Source of the DNA: an uncultured Clostridia bacterium
Lineage (GTDB): Bacteria > Bacillota > Clostridia > Christensenellales > UBA1242
Length of the DNA: 64,000 bases
Direction of reading: 5' to 3'
Assembly (NCBI GenBank): GCA_947649575.1
Contig: CANSRZ010000005.1
Location: forward strand, 62,001 to 126,000
The first letter of the stretch is position 1, and every line of letters begins with the position of its first letter. Shown in pieces: positions 15,941 to 25,368 of this stretch. A model generated the notes under the pieces. The model was not told the DNA's origin. It ran no database searches and was given only the letters and a program-made list of their open reading frames with translations. A program made the position numbers and the translations under genes.

Positions 15941-17941
15941 ATGTTTAAGTCTAAAAGATTGAAAAGATTATTTATTTTTGCCTTTATTTGTATGGCGATT
16001 TTTGCTGTTGGGTTGGCAGTTATGCCTTTTGTTTGGCATAGCAATAATGCTGAAGCGTCACAGAATGAAACATATGCTCAGGACTGGAAAGACGCTAATG
16101 TAACTTATGAAAGCGTCGAGAAAAATATAATAATTTCTGCTGAGAAAGTTTTGGATGTGACTGAATATATCACTGTGACTTATGAACGCAGTGGGATTAA
16201 TGTTGGGCTTATGAGAAATATCTCAAAACTTAACAAAATCACACGCATTGTTGACGGTAAGAAGTATGTTAATAAAACATATAACAAGCTTGAATTTGAG
16301 GGTTGCAGAATTAAAGGCAAGGATGATGAAGATTTTAGGAATGAAACTGCTTGGCTTGAAGTTGAGGGTGATTATTTCTATATCATGATTGGCGCGGATT
16401 ATGATTTTAAAGATGCAGGCACTTATGTTTATGAAATAAACTATCAATATGACATGGGCGAAGATTTTATAAAAGATTTCGACGATTTTACTTTTGATAT
16501 TCTTGATTATGACTTTGGCTCTAAAGTTGAAAAGTTTTCAGCAAACATAACTTTTCCAAATGATATTTTAAAGGAAGGGCAGAGCGCGGATGAACTCTTT
16601 TCTTCCAAAGCTGTTACTTTTAGAACAAACAATATGCAGGGAATTGGTGATGATGCGTTAAGCGCTATTTATAACCCTGAAACTTTCACTTTATCTTGCG
16701 GATATGACAGACCTTTAGCTCCTGGCCGTGGCTTTACAGTGCAAGTTGTTCTTGACCAAGGCTATTTTAACACTCATTATGAAGTTAGTTTTCTGTATAT
16801 TATAATTGCAATTTCTCTTGGCGTTGCTGTTTTGGTATTTTTAATCTGCTTTGTAATAAGTCGCAAAAGCCAACATGTTATTGTTACGCCTGAGTTTTAT
16901 CCTCCAAAAGGATATTCTCCAATTGATGTTGCCAGAATTTATAGAGGAGAGGTTAGGCCAAAGGATATCGCTTCACTGATTATTTATTGGGCAAGTGTTG
17001 GGCTGGTGGAACTTGAGCCAAAGGCTAATAAGAAATATTATTTAATCAAAAAACTAAAAAACTATAATGATGTTGACCTTGCTGGTGGTGCTGAGCCATT
17101 ATCGGATAAACATGAAAAGGCATATTTTGATGCTTTGTTTGCAAAGTCTGATGTTTATGACACTGAATTTGCTTCTTCTGGAAATAACAGAAAAATTTCT
17201 AAAGCAGTTGAGTCACTTTATGATCGTGGTGAAGACGGTAAAAAGAAACAAACTGTTTTAAAAGCACTTGTTCACTTCTTCTCAACTTTGCCTTTTCTGT
17301 TGTTTATTATTTGGAATCTAACTTTTGATAGTTCTCAAATTTATTTATTCTTTATATTCTTGTTCCCATTCATTGGCGTTATGGTCTTTGTGTATATGCG
17401 ACTTCCATGGTTCATGCTATGGTTTAAATTTGTTTGGTGTGGCGGTTTTGCAGGTGTTCCTTTAGGTTTGATGATTGGCAGTATGCTTATCACAACTTAT
17501 GATGTTTGGAATTTGCTTTATATTATTGTTGCAATTTTCTTGCTTGGCAATTATGCAACCAGGGCTATTAAAGTGCGTCCTCAGGCAGACGTCGCGGTGC
17601 TTGGCAGAGTGCTAGGCTTCAGAAATTTCCTAGTCAAGTCGGAACTTTCTAAACTTGAAAGAATGGTGTATGATGACCCAGAATATTATTATCACATTTT
17701 GCCTTTCTGCTATGCACTTGGCATAACTAGGGTTATGGAAAAGAGATTTAAGTCCCTTAGCATTGATCCACCAGTTTATTGCAGTGGAGTTTCACATGCA
17801 TATTTGTGTACTTGTATTTCGCATACAATAGGTTATCACGGATCTTCTTCAGTAAGCAGTGGAGGCTTCGGAGGAGGCGGCGGAGGAGGCGGTGGCTCTT
17901 CCGGCGGAGGCGGTGGCGGCGGTGGCTGTCATGGTCGTTAA
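15941..17941 (+). CDS. DUF2207-type membrane protein with polyglycine tail
   Basis: A 666-residue protein: signal/anchor helix (about 8-30), an extracellular beta-rich DUF2207 domain (about 40-270, with TYERSGINVGLMRNISKLNK), a transmembrane helix near 283-307, a cytoplasmic region (FYPPKGYSPIDVARIYRGEV), two or three further helices near 445-540, and a C-terminal stretch of mostly Gly and Ser ending CHGR. This matches YciQ-like DUF2207 proteins, whose terminal glycine run is common. Function is unknown. AAAGGAG precedes ATG. Confidence 0.8.
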   Translation: MFKSKRLKRLFIFAFICMAIFAVGLAVMPFVWHSNNAEASQNETYAQDWKDANVTYESVEKNIIISAEKVLDVTEYITVTYERSGINVGLMRNISKLNKITRIVDGKKYVNKTYNKLEFEGCRIKGKDDEDFRNETAWLEVEGDYFYIMIGADYDFKDAGTYVYEINYQYDMGEDFIKDFDDFTFDILDYDFGSKVEKFSANITFPNDILKEGQSADELFSSKAVTFRTNNMQGIGDDALSAIYNPETFTLSCGYDRPLAPGRGFTVQVVLDQGYFNTHYEVSFLYIIIAISLGVAVLVFLICFVISRKSQHVIVTPEFYPPKGYSPIDVARIYRGEVRPKDIASLIIYWASVGLVELEPKANKKYYLIKKLKNYNDVDLAGGAEPLSDKHEKAYFDALFAKSDVYDTEFASSGNNRKISKAVESLYDRGEDGKKKQTVLKALVHFFSTLPFLLFIIWNLTFDSSQIYLFFIFLFPFIGVMVFVYMRLPWFMLWFKFVWCGGFAGVPLGLMIGSMLITTYDVWNLLYIIVAIFLLGNYATRAIKVRPQADVAVLGRVLGFRNFLVKSELSKLERMVYDDPEYYYHILPFCYALGITRVMEKRFKSLSIDPPVYCSGVSHAYLCTCISHTIGYHGSSSVSSGGFGGGGGGGGGSSGGGGGGGGCHGR

Positions 17942-18127
17942 CAAGCCTAACGCTTGGCGAATGTCATATAGGCTGAGTTGAAAATATGTATTATATTTGG
18001 TCATAACAAATCAGAAGTGCAATTGCATTAAAAAAATTATTTGCGATACTTGTCAAAGTCTTGTTTTAGCATCGTAAATGACTTTATTAATTATTTAATT
18101 AAATAATAATTACAAAAAGGAAAAGTT

Positions 18128-18772
18128 ATGGAAAATAAATTTAAAAATATTTGTGAATTTTATTCTACAACAATGAAGTTGAAAGAACTTATTCGCTCAG
18201 GCTGGAAGATTTGGGATATTTCAGCTCCGCGATTGGAAAGCGTTGCTGAACATATTTATGGGACGCAAATGCTTGCTTTTGCTGTGAATAGCGAGTTTGA
18301 GCTTGGCATGGATTTGCAAAAAGTTGTTTTTATGCTTGCTTTTCATGAGCTTGGCGAGTGCGTTGTTGGAGATATTACTTTACATGATGACATTACAAAA
18401 GAGCAAAAACATAAACTTGAAGAGAAAGCAGTTATTGAATTGCTTGAGCCACTTAAAGACAAAAGTATCATTTTGCAAATGTTTAACGAGTTTGAAGAAA
18501 ACAAAAGCAAAGAAGCAAGATTTTGTCATCAAATTGATAAGCTTGAGTGCGACCTTTGGTGCAAATATTATGACGAGGGTCATTATGCAAATATGAACAA
18601 ACAATACAAAGGCTCGCAAGAAGAGCTAAGACAAAATAGTTTAAAAAACGGGATTAATTCGTTTTCTCAAATGTGGATTAATTATGACAAGCAGGACAAA
18701 GAGCGGGTTAATTATGACGAACTCTTCCAAAAAATGGCTGATTATATAATTGAAAATAAAATATTTAAATAA
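18128..18772 (+). CDS. HD-domain nucleotidase-like protein (YfbR/HDDC2 type)
   Basis: A 214-residue HD-superfamily protein. The start RSGWKIWDISAPRLESVAEH supplies the first metal His, FMLAFHELGECVVGDI carries the HE...GD core in place of HD, and KLECDLWCKYY provides a late Asp. Relatives act as deoxynucleoside 5'-monophosphatases. The HD pair reads HE here, which is seen in some members. AAAAGGAAAA precedes ATG; a terminator at 18774-18803 follows. Confidence 0.75.
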   Translation: MENKFKNICEFYSTTMKLKELIRSGWKIWDISAPRLESVAEHIYGTQMLAFAVNSEFELGMDLQKVVFMLAFHELGECVVGDITLHDDITKEQKHKLEEKAVIELLEPLKDKSIILQMFNEFEENKSKEARFCHQIDKLECDLWCKYYDEGHYANMNKQYKGSQEELRQNSLKNGINSFSQMWINYDKQDKERVNYDELFQKMADYIIENKIFK

Positions 18773-18773
18773 T

Positions 18774-18803
18774 AAAAAACCACCAGTTCGCTGGTGGTTT
18801 TTT
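18774..18803. terminator. Bidirectional terminator
   Basis: AAAAAACCACCAG / CTGGTGGTTTTTT stem between two convergent genes. Confidence 0.85.
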
Positions 18804-18819
18804 ATTGATGAAATTTAGC

Positions 18820-19044
18820 TTAGATGTTAAGAAGTCTTAAAATTCTTCCCTTAACAATCATCAAGATAAGGTCACAAATCCATACGATTGTGAAACCAAA
18901 GATTAAGCGGATAAGAGCTGCAACGATTTTACCCTCAGTAAATCTTGTAACAGCGCCCAAAATCCAAGCTGTGAATGGAATGATAGCCAAGATAATGCTT
19001 ACAAGTCTACCAAGTCCAAAATAATCCTTAGATGATTTTGCCAT
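18820..19044 (-). CDS. Small two-helix membrane protein, 74 residues
   Basis: Not assigned to a named family. Two hydrophobic helices (about 11-30 and 42-63) follow a basic N-terminus, and the loop TRFTEGKIVAALIRLIFGF recalls small Pmp3/DUF-type membrane peptides. AAAAAGGAGATTG precedes ATG. Monocistronic. Confidence 0.7.
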   Translation of the reverse strand: MAKSSKDYFGLGRLVSIILAIIPFTAWILGAVTRFTEGKIVAALIRLIFGFTIVWICDLILMIVKGRILRLLNI

Positions 19045-19264
19045 GATTCAATCTCCTTTTTTTAAGATATTTTTATTGTACAACAATTCAAAATTTTTAG
19101 CAACTATATTTAATAAATATTTCAAAAAAATATAAAAAAATTATATTTAATTTAATATTCCAATTTATTTGTTGTCAAGATTAGACAAGATGACAAATAT
19201 TTTGACTTTTATCTCTTTTGTTAACTTTAAGCGATGTGCTAAAATTTTTTGCAAGGAGAATGTT

Positions 19265-20056
19265 ATGGCAAGAAAAATTGTTTTAACAAGTGGCAAAGGG
19301 GGAGTTGGCAAAACTACTTTGACCGCAAGTCTTGGTGTTAACCTTGCAAAGCTTGGCTTTCGAGTTGTCTTACTTGACGTTGATATTGGGCTTAACAACT
19401 TGGATGTTGTGCTTGGAATTGAGGACCAAGTTATTTTTGATATTGGTGATGCGATTGCTGGCAAATGCAGAGCTAGGCAAGCTTTAATCCAAGACCGCAA
19501 AATTTCATCGCTGTATGTTATGCCGTCCTCCCACTCCTATGACAAAACAAAAATTCTTGGTGAACATATCAGAAACGTTGTTGATGTTTTGGATAAATCT
19601 TTTGACTATATTTTGATAGACTGTCCTGCGGGTGTGGAAGCGGGCTTTCATAGAGCAGTTTTTTCTGCCAACGAAGCCATTATTGTTGTAACGCCTCATC
19701 TTTCAAGCATTCGCGACGCAAGCAAAGTGTTAGGGCTTTTGAAAGAATATGACTTGCAAAGTATTGGGCTTGTTATTAATCGAATGCGTGGCGACCTTTT
19801 ATTGAACGGTGAGTTTATGAATATTGAAAATATTGTTAGAGCGTTAAATCTTCCACTTTTGGGAGTTATCCCAGAAGATGACGCAATTGGGACAAGTTGT
19901 TCGACTGGAAGATTTATAAACTCAGTGGAAAGCGCAAGGGCGTTTACGTTATTGTCAGAAAATATCCATAATGGCTCAAAGAAAATATTTGATTGCACAT
20001 ATAAATATCGAGGCTTGTTTGGCTATTTAAAGCGCAATCTTCGCAAAAAAGTTTAG
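19265..20056 (+). CDS. minD: Septum-site ATPase MinD
   Basis: MinD is a membrane-bound ParA-type ATPase positioning the division site. The start is ATG 19265 after GCAAGGAGAA; the longer frame adds an unrelated lead. Deviant Walker A SGKGGVGKTT lies near residue 10, then LLDVDIGLNNLDVVLG and LIDCPAGVEAGF (Walker B). The C-terminus YLKRNLRKKV is a basic amphipathic membrane-targeting helix. The next gene encodes MinE, 12 bases on. Confidence 0.95.
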   Translation: MARKIVLTSGKGGVGKTTLTASLGVNLAKLGFRVVLLDVDIGLNNLDVVLGIEDQVIFDIGDAIAGKCRARQALIQDRKISSLYVMPSSHSYDKTKILGEHIRNVVDVLDKSFDYILIDCPAGVEAGFHRAVFSANEAIIVVTPHLSSIRDASKVLGLLKEYDLQSIGLVINRMRGDLLLNGEFMNIENIVRALNLPLLGVIPEDDAIGTSCSTGRFINSVESARAFTLLSENIHNGSKKIFDCTYKYRGLFGYLKRNLRKKV

Positions 20057-20067
20057 GAGGTGATTGT

Positions 20068-20304
20068 ATGCAAATTTCTCAACCATCGGTCAGCCGATTG
20101 TCAACTTTGCTTAGGCAAGATAAGTGCGAAAATCCGCAGTTTGTGTGTGAGATATTGAAAGGTGAGTTGGAGCCCATTATACAAAACTACATTTCATTAT
20201 CTTCGCCAGTTGTGGTCAGATTTCGCAAGTTCAACGAAAAGCTTTTGTTTTCTGTTGAAATTGATGCAGAGCGGATTAGGCCTTTTGGATATATTCCTAA
20301 ATAA
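20068..20304 (+). CDS. minE: MinE-like topological specificity factor
   Basis: At 78 residues it is a typical MinE length. The N-terminal half (SRLSTLLRQDKCENPQFVCE) stands where the MinD-binding strand/helix lies, followed by ILKGELEPIIQNYI and a beta-rich dimerisation region (VVVRFRKFNEKLLFSVEI). Identity is supported mainly by position after minD and by this pattern; direct sequence similarity is weak. GGAGGTG precedes ATG. Confidence 0.75.
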   Translation: MQISQPSVSRLSTLLRQDKCENPQFVCEILKGELEPIIQNYISLSSPVVVRFRKFNEKLLFSVEIDAERIRPFGYIPK

Positions 20305-20326
20305 CATTTTGTAGTTTTGAAAGATA

Positions 20327-20358
20327 TAAAAAACCACTAGTATAACTAGTGGATTTTT
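20327..20358. terminator. Terminator after minE
   Basis: AACCACTAG / CTAGTGGATT stem with T-run. A degenerate hairpin repeat (GCAAAC/GTTTGC, 20473-20496) lies beyond it at the degV 3' end. Confidence 0.75.
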
Positions 20359-20472
20359 ATTTAAAGCAATTTCCGTTGTTTTAACAAAATATTGATTGTG
20401 CGCTTTTTGTCATTTCCACCGAAATGATGTTTGTTAAAAACAAAAAAAGTTTTAATTTGAATAAACATTGCT

Positions 20473-20498
20473 GACAATGATGCAAACCAAGTTTGCTG
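20473..20498 (+). repeat. Single hairpin-repeat unit at the degV 3' end
   Basis: GACAATGAT then stem GCAAAC-CAA-GTTTGC then TGTTAGG. It matches the hairpin part of the 66-bp units at 29699-30002 and touches the degV stop codon. Confidence 0.55.
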
Positions 20499-21335
20499 TT
20501 AGGCTTGAAAGAAACAATAGCCATAGCATTTTGCTCCTACATGTGAGCCAACAATGCAACCGATTTCACATGTGTTAACCTCTTGTGAATTATTGCCTAT
20601 TTTAGGCTGTTGCTTTGCATAAACTTCCTCAATCTTTGCCTGATTGTCTGTATGCAAAAGATAGAGTGGGCGAGTTGTGTCCATATTTTTCAAGTTATCC
20701 AAAAGATAAGCATCCGCTTTAACTGACCCCATACATTTGGCAACATTTACAACTTTGCCGTCAACTATTGAAACGATAGGCTTGATGTTAAGCATTGAGC
20801 CTATTGCAGCACTTGCGCCTGAAAGACGACCACTTGCTTTAAGATATTTAAGGTCATTGATAACAGCAAAAAGTTTAACCTTTTCGCGCAGTTCATAAAA
20901 CTTAGCTTTAATCTTTTCAATATCGCTTTCTGTTTGAGCAAATTTTGCAAGCTCAACAATTAAAGCGCCAGTCGCGATTGTTGCGCCTTTTCCCTCTTCT
21001 ATAAATACGTTTTTCATGCCAAGGTCATCAGCTGCCATTTGAGCTTGTATTTTTGTTTGAGAAAGTTCCATAGAAATCACAACGGTGATAACAAAGATAT
21101 CTTTTTTGTTGTAAAATTCTTTATAGATTTCTTCAAATTTATATGCGTTTGGCATTGATGTTTTTGGAACTAATCCAGTGCTTGCCATTTTGCTATAGAA
21201 CTCACGAGTCGATAAACCGTCAGGATAAATATCCTCGCCAAAACGAACCTCAATTGGTACAATTTTGACATTATATTTTTCTTGTAAATCTTCTGGTATG
21301 TCAGTTGAGGCATCTGTCACGAATACAAATTTCAT
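20499..21335 (-). CDS. DegV family fatty-acid-binding protein (paralogue 1)
   Basis: DegV/FakB proteins hold a fatty acid for phosphorylation by FakA. At 278 residues it is full length, starting FVTDASTDIPEDLQEKYNVK, with GLVPKTSMPNAYKFEEIY and LKYLKASGRLSGASAAIGSM, the family's substrate loop, then SMLNIKPIVSIVDGKV. AAAAAGGAGATTT precedes ATG. This is one of three DegV genes in the window (others at 26265 and 28058). Confidence 0.92.
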   Translation of the reverse strand: MKFVFVTDASTDIPEDLQEKYNVKIVPIEVRFGEDIYPDGLSTREFYSKMASTGLVPKTSMPNAYKFEEIYKEFYNKKDIFVITVVISMELSQTKIQAQMAADDLGMKNVFIEEGKGATIATGALIVELAKFAQTESDIEKIKAKFYELREKVKLFAVINDLKYLKASGRLSGASAAIGSMLNIKPIVSIVDGKVVNVAKCMGSVKADAYLLDNLKNMDTTRPLYLLHTDNQAKIEEVYAKQQPKIGNNSQEVNTCEIGCIVGSHVGAKCYGYCFFQA

Positions 21336-21392
21336 AAAAATCTCCTTTTTGTTAGTATAACAACTTTCAGCAAATTTCGCAAATAGTTTTAG

Positions 21393-21869
21393 TTATTTTA
21401 AAAATTTAAATTCATTTTCCCATTCCTGAAAAGTATATCTTGGATTTGCTGGGCTTGTCGAGTTGAGATATATCACAGGCACAGACAAATTAAAATTTTC
21501 AGTTGTTAAAGTATATGCCAGTTTGCCGTTGCAAATAACTTTTTCAACATTGGTGTAGGGTGGCAAAAGCTTGTCAAGGTTGTTAATAAGTTCAAAATCT
21601 TTGCTAAGCGCTTTGTCGCTAGAGCCTTTCAAAGAAGATACAGCCACGATATCATATAAAGCAATATGATGTCTTGTTAATAACGCCTTTTTATCTTCGA
21701 TACTTTCAGGCACAGATTCGTTAAAAATATTGGAAAGCGTTTTCCAAAATCTGTTCTGTTTGTTGCCATAATAAAAGCCCTCTTGCCTGCTTTTCACGCT
21801 TGGGAAACTGCCCAAAATCAAAACTCTTGAGCTTTTATCATAAAATGGCTGAAATGCATAATTGTTCAT
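21393..21869 (-). CDS. DNA-deoxyinosine glycosylase (UDG superfamily)
   Basis: A 158-residue uracil-DNA-glycosylase-fold enzyme removing hypoxanthine-type damage. It shows RVLILGSFPSVKSRQEGFYY (motif 1, GSFPS), YGNKQNRFWKTLSNIFNE, LYDIVAVSSLKGSSD and a terminal LNSTSPANPRYTF (the S-P-A-N loop). These match the small deoxyinosine glycosylase subfamily. There is little ribosome site. It is isolated between degV and cmk. Confidence 0.85.
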   Translation of the reverse strand: MNNYAFQPFYDKSSRVLILGSFPSVKSRQEGFYYGNKQNRFWKTLSNIFNESVPESIEDKKALLTRHHIALYDIVAVSSLKGSSDKALSKDFELINNLDKLLPPYTNVEKVICNGKLAYTLTTENFNLSVPVIYLNSTSPANPRYTFQEWENEFKFLK

Positions 21870-21961
21870 ACATTAATATTAGCAAAAATTTATAAAATAA
21901 CAAACTATTTTGTTTGATTTTTTAATTTTGATTGTGCTATACTAACAAAAGTGGAGGGATT

Positions 21962-22624
21962 ATGATAAATATTGCGATTGATGGGCATGTTGGCTCAGGG
22001 AAAAGCACACTTGCAAAAGGGCTGGCAAAGAGGCTTGGATTTTATGTGTTTGACACAGGCGCAATTTATAGAGGAATTGCTTGCGAATACATGAGTAGAA
22101 ATCTTGGTGAGCCAAATGAGGAAATTATCAATGACTTTATCAAAACTTTTGAAGTTAAAGTTAAATTTATTGACGATGTTGAACATGTTTTTGTTAATGG
22201 CAAAGATTGGACGCCAAATTTACGTTTGGAACAAACCTCAGTTATGGCAGGTAAGATATCTCCATATCCAAAATTGAGAGATAAAGTTTTGTCAAGCCAA
22301 CGCGACTTTGCAAAAACTCATGATGTTGTAATGGAGGGTCGTGATATTGGTACAAGAGTTCTTCCAAATGCCGACTTTAAGTTTTTTGTAACCGCAAGCG
22401 AAGAAGTGCGAGCAGGTCGTCGTTTTGACCAAATCAAGGGCACGGCAAATGCGCCTACATATGAACAGATTTTGCAAGATCTGCGTGACCGCGATTATAG
22501 AGATGAACATCGTGAAGTAGCAGCACTTAGACCCGCAGAAGATGGAATAATCATAGATAGTTCAAATCAAACGTTGGAAGAAACAATTGAAAAATGTTTG
22601 CAGATTATTAATGAAAGAGCATGA
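21962..22624 (+). CDS. cmk: Cytidylate kinase
   Basis: Phosphorylates CMP/dCMP. The 220 residues begin IAIDGHVGSGKST (P-loop, with a His at the usual Pro/Ala site), then VFDTGAIYRGIACEYM, VMEGRDIGTRVLPNADFKFF and DRDYRDEHREVAALRPAEDG (NMP and lid regions). GTGGAGGGATT precedes ATG 21962. Complete and monocistronic; the promoter of the surface protein follows. Confidence 0.95.
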   Translation: MINIAIDGHVGSGKSTLAKGLAKRLGFYVFDTGAIYRGIACEYMSRNLGEPNEEIINDFIKTFEVKVKFIDDVEHVFVNGKDWTPNLRLEQTSVMAGKISPYPKLRDKVLSSQRDFAKTHDVVMEGRDIGTRVLPNADFKFFVTASEEVRAGRRFDQIKGTANAPTYEQILQDLRDRDYRDEHREVAALRPAEDGIIIDSSNQTLEETIEKCLQIINERA

Positions 22625-22659
22625 TTTTTTGTAATTTATAAAAAATATACTTAAATCGT

Positions 22660-22690
22660 TTGACTAAAAGGACGAAAATTTTATATACTA
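22660..22690 (+). promoter_or_regulatory. Promoter of GLUG surface gene 1
   Basis: TTGACT, 18 bases, TATACT, then AAAGAGGTGAAA before ATG 22721. The GLUG surface gene at 63477 has the same -35, spacing, -10 and ribosome site. Confidence 0.7.
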
Positions 22691-22720
22691 AAATCGTAAA
22701 TTAAATAAAGAGGTGAAACA

Positions 22721-25341
22721 ATGAATAAAACAAATTCAAAGTTATCCACATCGATGAGACAAAAGAATAAAAGAAATATAATAGTATCTCTTCTCGCAAT
22801 TATAACAGCTGGAATAATCGCGGGGGGGGGTACTTTTTTAGCACCCATTTCGCTTCGCGAAATGTAAACGAAAGTTATCCACAACCCGAGCAAACCCAAG
22901 GCGCTACTCAGCCAAATGACACAAGTAAATATTGGGGGGAAGAGGGTTATGATTATGCTAGCCACCTTTGGTCAGGAAGTGGAACAGAAACTGACCCATG
23001 GCTTATCCAAACACCACAAGACCTTGCTTGCCTTTCATGGCGAATTTATAATGACAATGTAACAGACGAAAGGCATAAAACATGGGAAGAGAATAAATAT
23101 CAAAAATGGAATTATTTTTATCCAGGATTCTATTTTAAACAAACAGCAAATATTGATATATCTGATTATTGGTGGGCATCTATAGGCAAGCGTATAGATG
23201 ATACAACATCTTACAGTTATACATATTATTTATATTATAAATTTTCAGGCAATTATGATGGCAATGGGTATACAGTTTCAGGCATGTTTACTTCAGTTGA
23301 AAAAGGAAGGAATAATGGCTTGTTTGAATATGTGAGTGGCTTATACTCATCATCAATTGAAGCAAGCATAAAAAATCTTGGCTTGATAAATGGAAATATT
23401 GAAGGAATGAGCGGGATTGTAAGCGATGCTTTTTATGTTACTATAGAAAATTGTTATAATGAAAATGATGTCACTAATGATAATGGTTATTATTCCGGCG
23501 GAATTATTGGACGTGCTTTTAGATCAAAAATATTAAGATGTTATAATGTGGGCTCTATAAAAAAAGGTGGAGGTATTGTAGGCAGAGTAGAACCATATAC
23601 AGATATTATAAATTGCTATAATACTGGATCGTGTAGCAGCGGTATAATTAAAGGTATTTATGGAGATAGTTTTAATTTCTTAAATATAACGATAAGCAAC
23701 TGTTATAATAAGGGTGTTCTTAGTGGAGCGGTAGATCTAGGAGGAATTGTAGGATATCTTGAATGTTTGATTACTGACGCGACTTTAGAGCAAAGAGATT
23801 TTTTGAAAACTTTAGTATTTACAAACTGTTTTAATTTTGGTAATGTTATTGAAACTGAAACAAATCAACATTGTGGTGGTATTGTTGGGCTTACAGGCTC
23901 TAATGTTCAGGTATCAAGCTTTATGGATTTTGACTACGGTGGCTATTTTATAGGTGTAACGAATTCTTATTATGGCGGTGATTGCACTTTGGATAAAGGT
24001 GTTGGTTATGATGAGACTGATAATAGTATAAAACTTGATAATTTGGCTGATTTGGTTAAAGATAAATCGTGGTATTCAAGTGATTCACAAACAAATGGAG
24101 CAGCAACTTGGAATAGTGAATATCCTTGGGATTTTGATAATGTTTGGGGAATACATCAAGATTATAATGACGGCTTTCCTACATTTAAAAATTTGTTACC
24201 TCCACCAACAAATTGGACTCAAGTTGCGGACACTTCGTGGGAGGGCGACGGCACTGAGGCAAGCCCTTACATAATCGACACGGCTGAAAAGTTGGCAGGC
24301 ATTGCTTATGATACAAACAATGGAAACGGTTTTAACAATAAATTTTTTAAGCAGACGGCTAATATAAATTTAAGTAGATATGAATGGACACCTATTGGAA
24401 AAGATATGTATAATAGTTTTTATGGAAGTTATGATGGTGGAGGATATACAATTAGCCATTTAAGGTTAGAAGATAATTCTGAATATTATTTTCTTGGATT
24501 GTTCGGTATGATACTTTCTGGTAATAACGGAATGTTACAAAATGTTAATATAACAGAATCTTATATTACAACTTCAAAAGTTTCAACTATTGGTTCGATA
24601 GCGGGATGTGCAGGTGTTCCAGTTAAAAATTGTTCTTCATCAGCTTATTTAACTTCTACTAGTGGAAGCGTTGGAGGCATAGTTGGATATGACTCTTCTG
24701 GGATAAATATAGAGGGTTGTTATTTTACGGGAACTATTATTGCGACAAAAAACAATGCAGTGGCTGGTGGTATAGTTGGGATTGGTGAAGGCGTTTATAC
24801 AGAAATAAAAAACTGTCATGTATCAAATGCAAAAATATCTGCAGCTTGCGTTGGTGGAATAGCGGGCGAAATGTATAACATGAGTAATAAAGTAAGAAAT
24901 TGCACAGTTTCAGCTGTATTAGAATCATCTGGTTGTGTTGGTGGTGTAGTTGGCAGGCGTTGTAATTTGATTGAAAATTGTTTTGTAAATGCTGAAATTG
25001 TATTCACAGGAACAGATACTTCTAAAATAGGGATGTTCTACGGCGCTGATAATTATTCAATAGAAATAACTGTTAACAATTGCGCATTTATTGGTGGGAG
25101 TAATATAAAAACAAGTACTTTCACAGGAGAATTAGATGCTGCAACTGTATTGGATTTAAAAAATTGTTATGGTTTAATAAATCAAAAAGGATATTTTTCA
25201 GACGGTGATTTTGCTGGTTTTGGAATTGTTGCTGGCATGAATGACGGTTTGCCTTTGCAGAGGGCGTTGTTCTTTATGGCTGAGTTCGCTCCTGATATTG
25301 AGGTTGGCTGGTTTGATAGAAACGGTTTTGAAAAAATTTAA
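22721..25341 (+). CDS. GLUG-repeat surface protein 1, frame broken at a nine-G tract (putative phase-variable)
   Basis: ATG 22721 reads MNKTNSKLSTSMRQKNKR, then a hydrophobic signal/anchor helix in which a run of nine G (22822-22830) occurs. As printed the frame ends at TAA 22865 after 48 residues. The long downstream frame (to 25341) is restored by one more G, or two fewer, giving about 873 residues. The mature part starts with QGATQPNDTSKYWGEEGYDY, shared with the 63477 gene, and holds many GLUG-type repeats (GGIVGR, CYNxG, GGIVGY). No LPxTG is seen. It is probably displayed outside, anchored by the N-terminal helix. Confidence 0.8.
22822..22830 (+). repeat. Nine-G homopolymer in GLUG surface gene 1
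   Basis: G9 in the codons for the signal/anchor helix. Length 9 is off-frame; 10 or 7 would be on-frame. Confidence 0.85.
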
Positions 25342-25368
25342 AAAATGAGCATTTGAATGCTCATTTTT
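25341..25368. terminator. Bidirectional terminator after GLUG gene 1
   Basis: AAAAATGAGCATT / AATGCTCATTTTT with A and T runs, between convergent genes. Confidence 0.8.

Noticed and set aside
17860-17938. Expanded microsatellite in the DUF2207 gene
   Set aside because: The glycine-rich C-terminal tail is common in DUF2207 proteins, and codons are mixed, so slippage is not needed to explain it.
22721-25341. Ordinary pseudogene
   Set aside because: Downstream codons are uncorrupted for 2.4 kb, the break sits exactly in a homopolymer, and a paralogue shows the same state; phase variation fits better, though an assembly error is not excluded.
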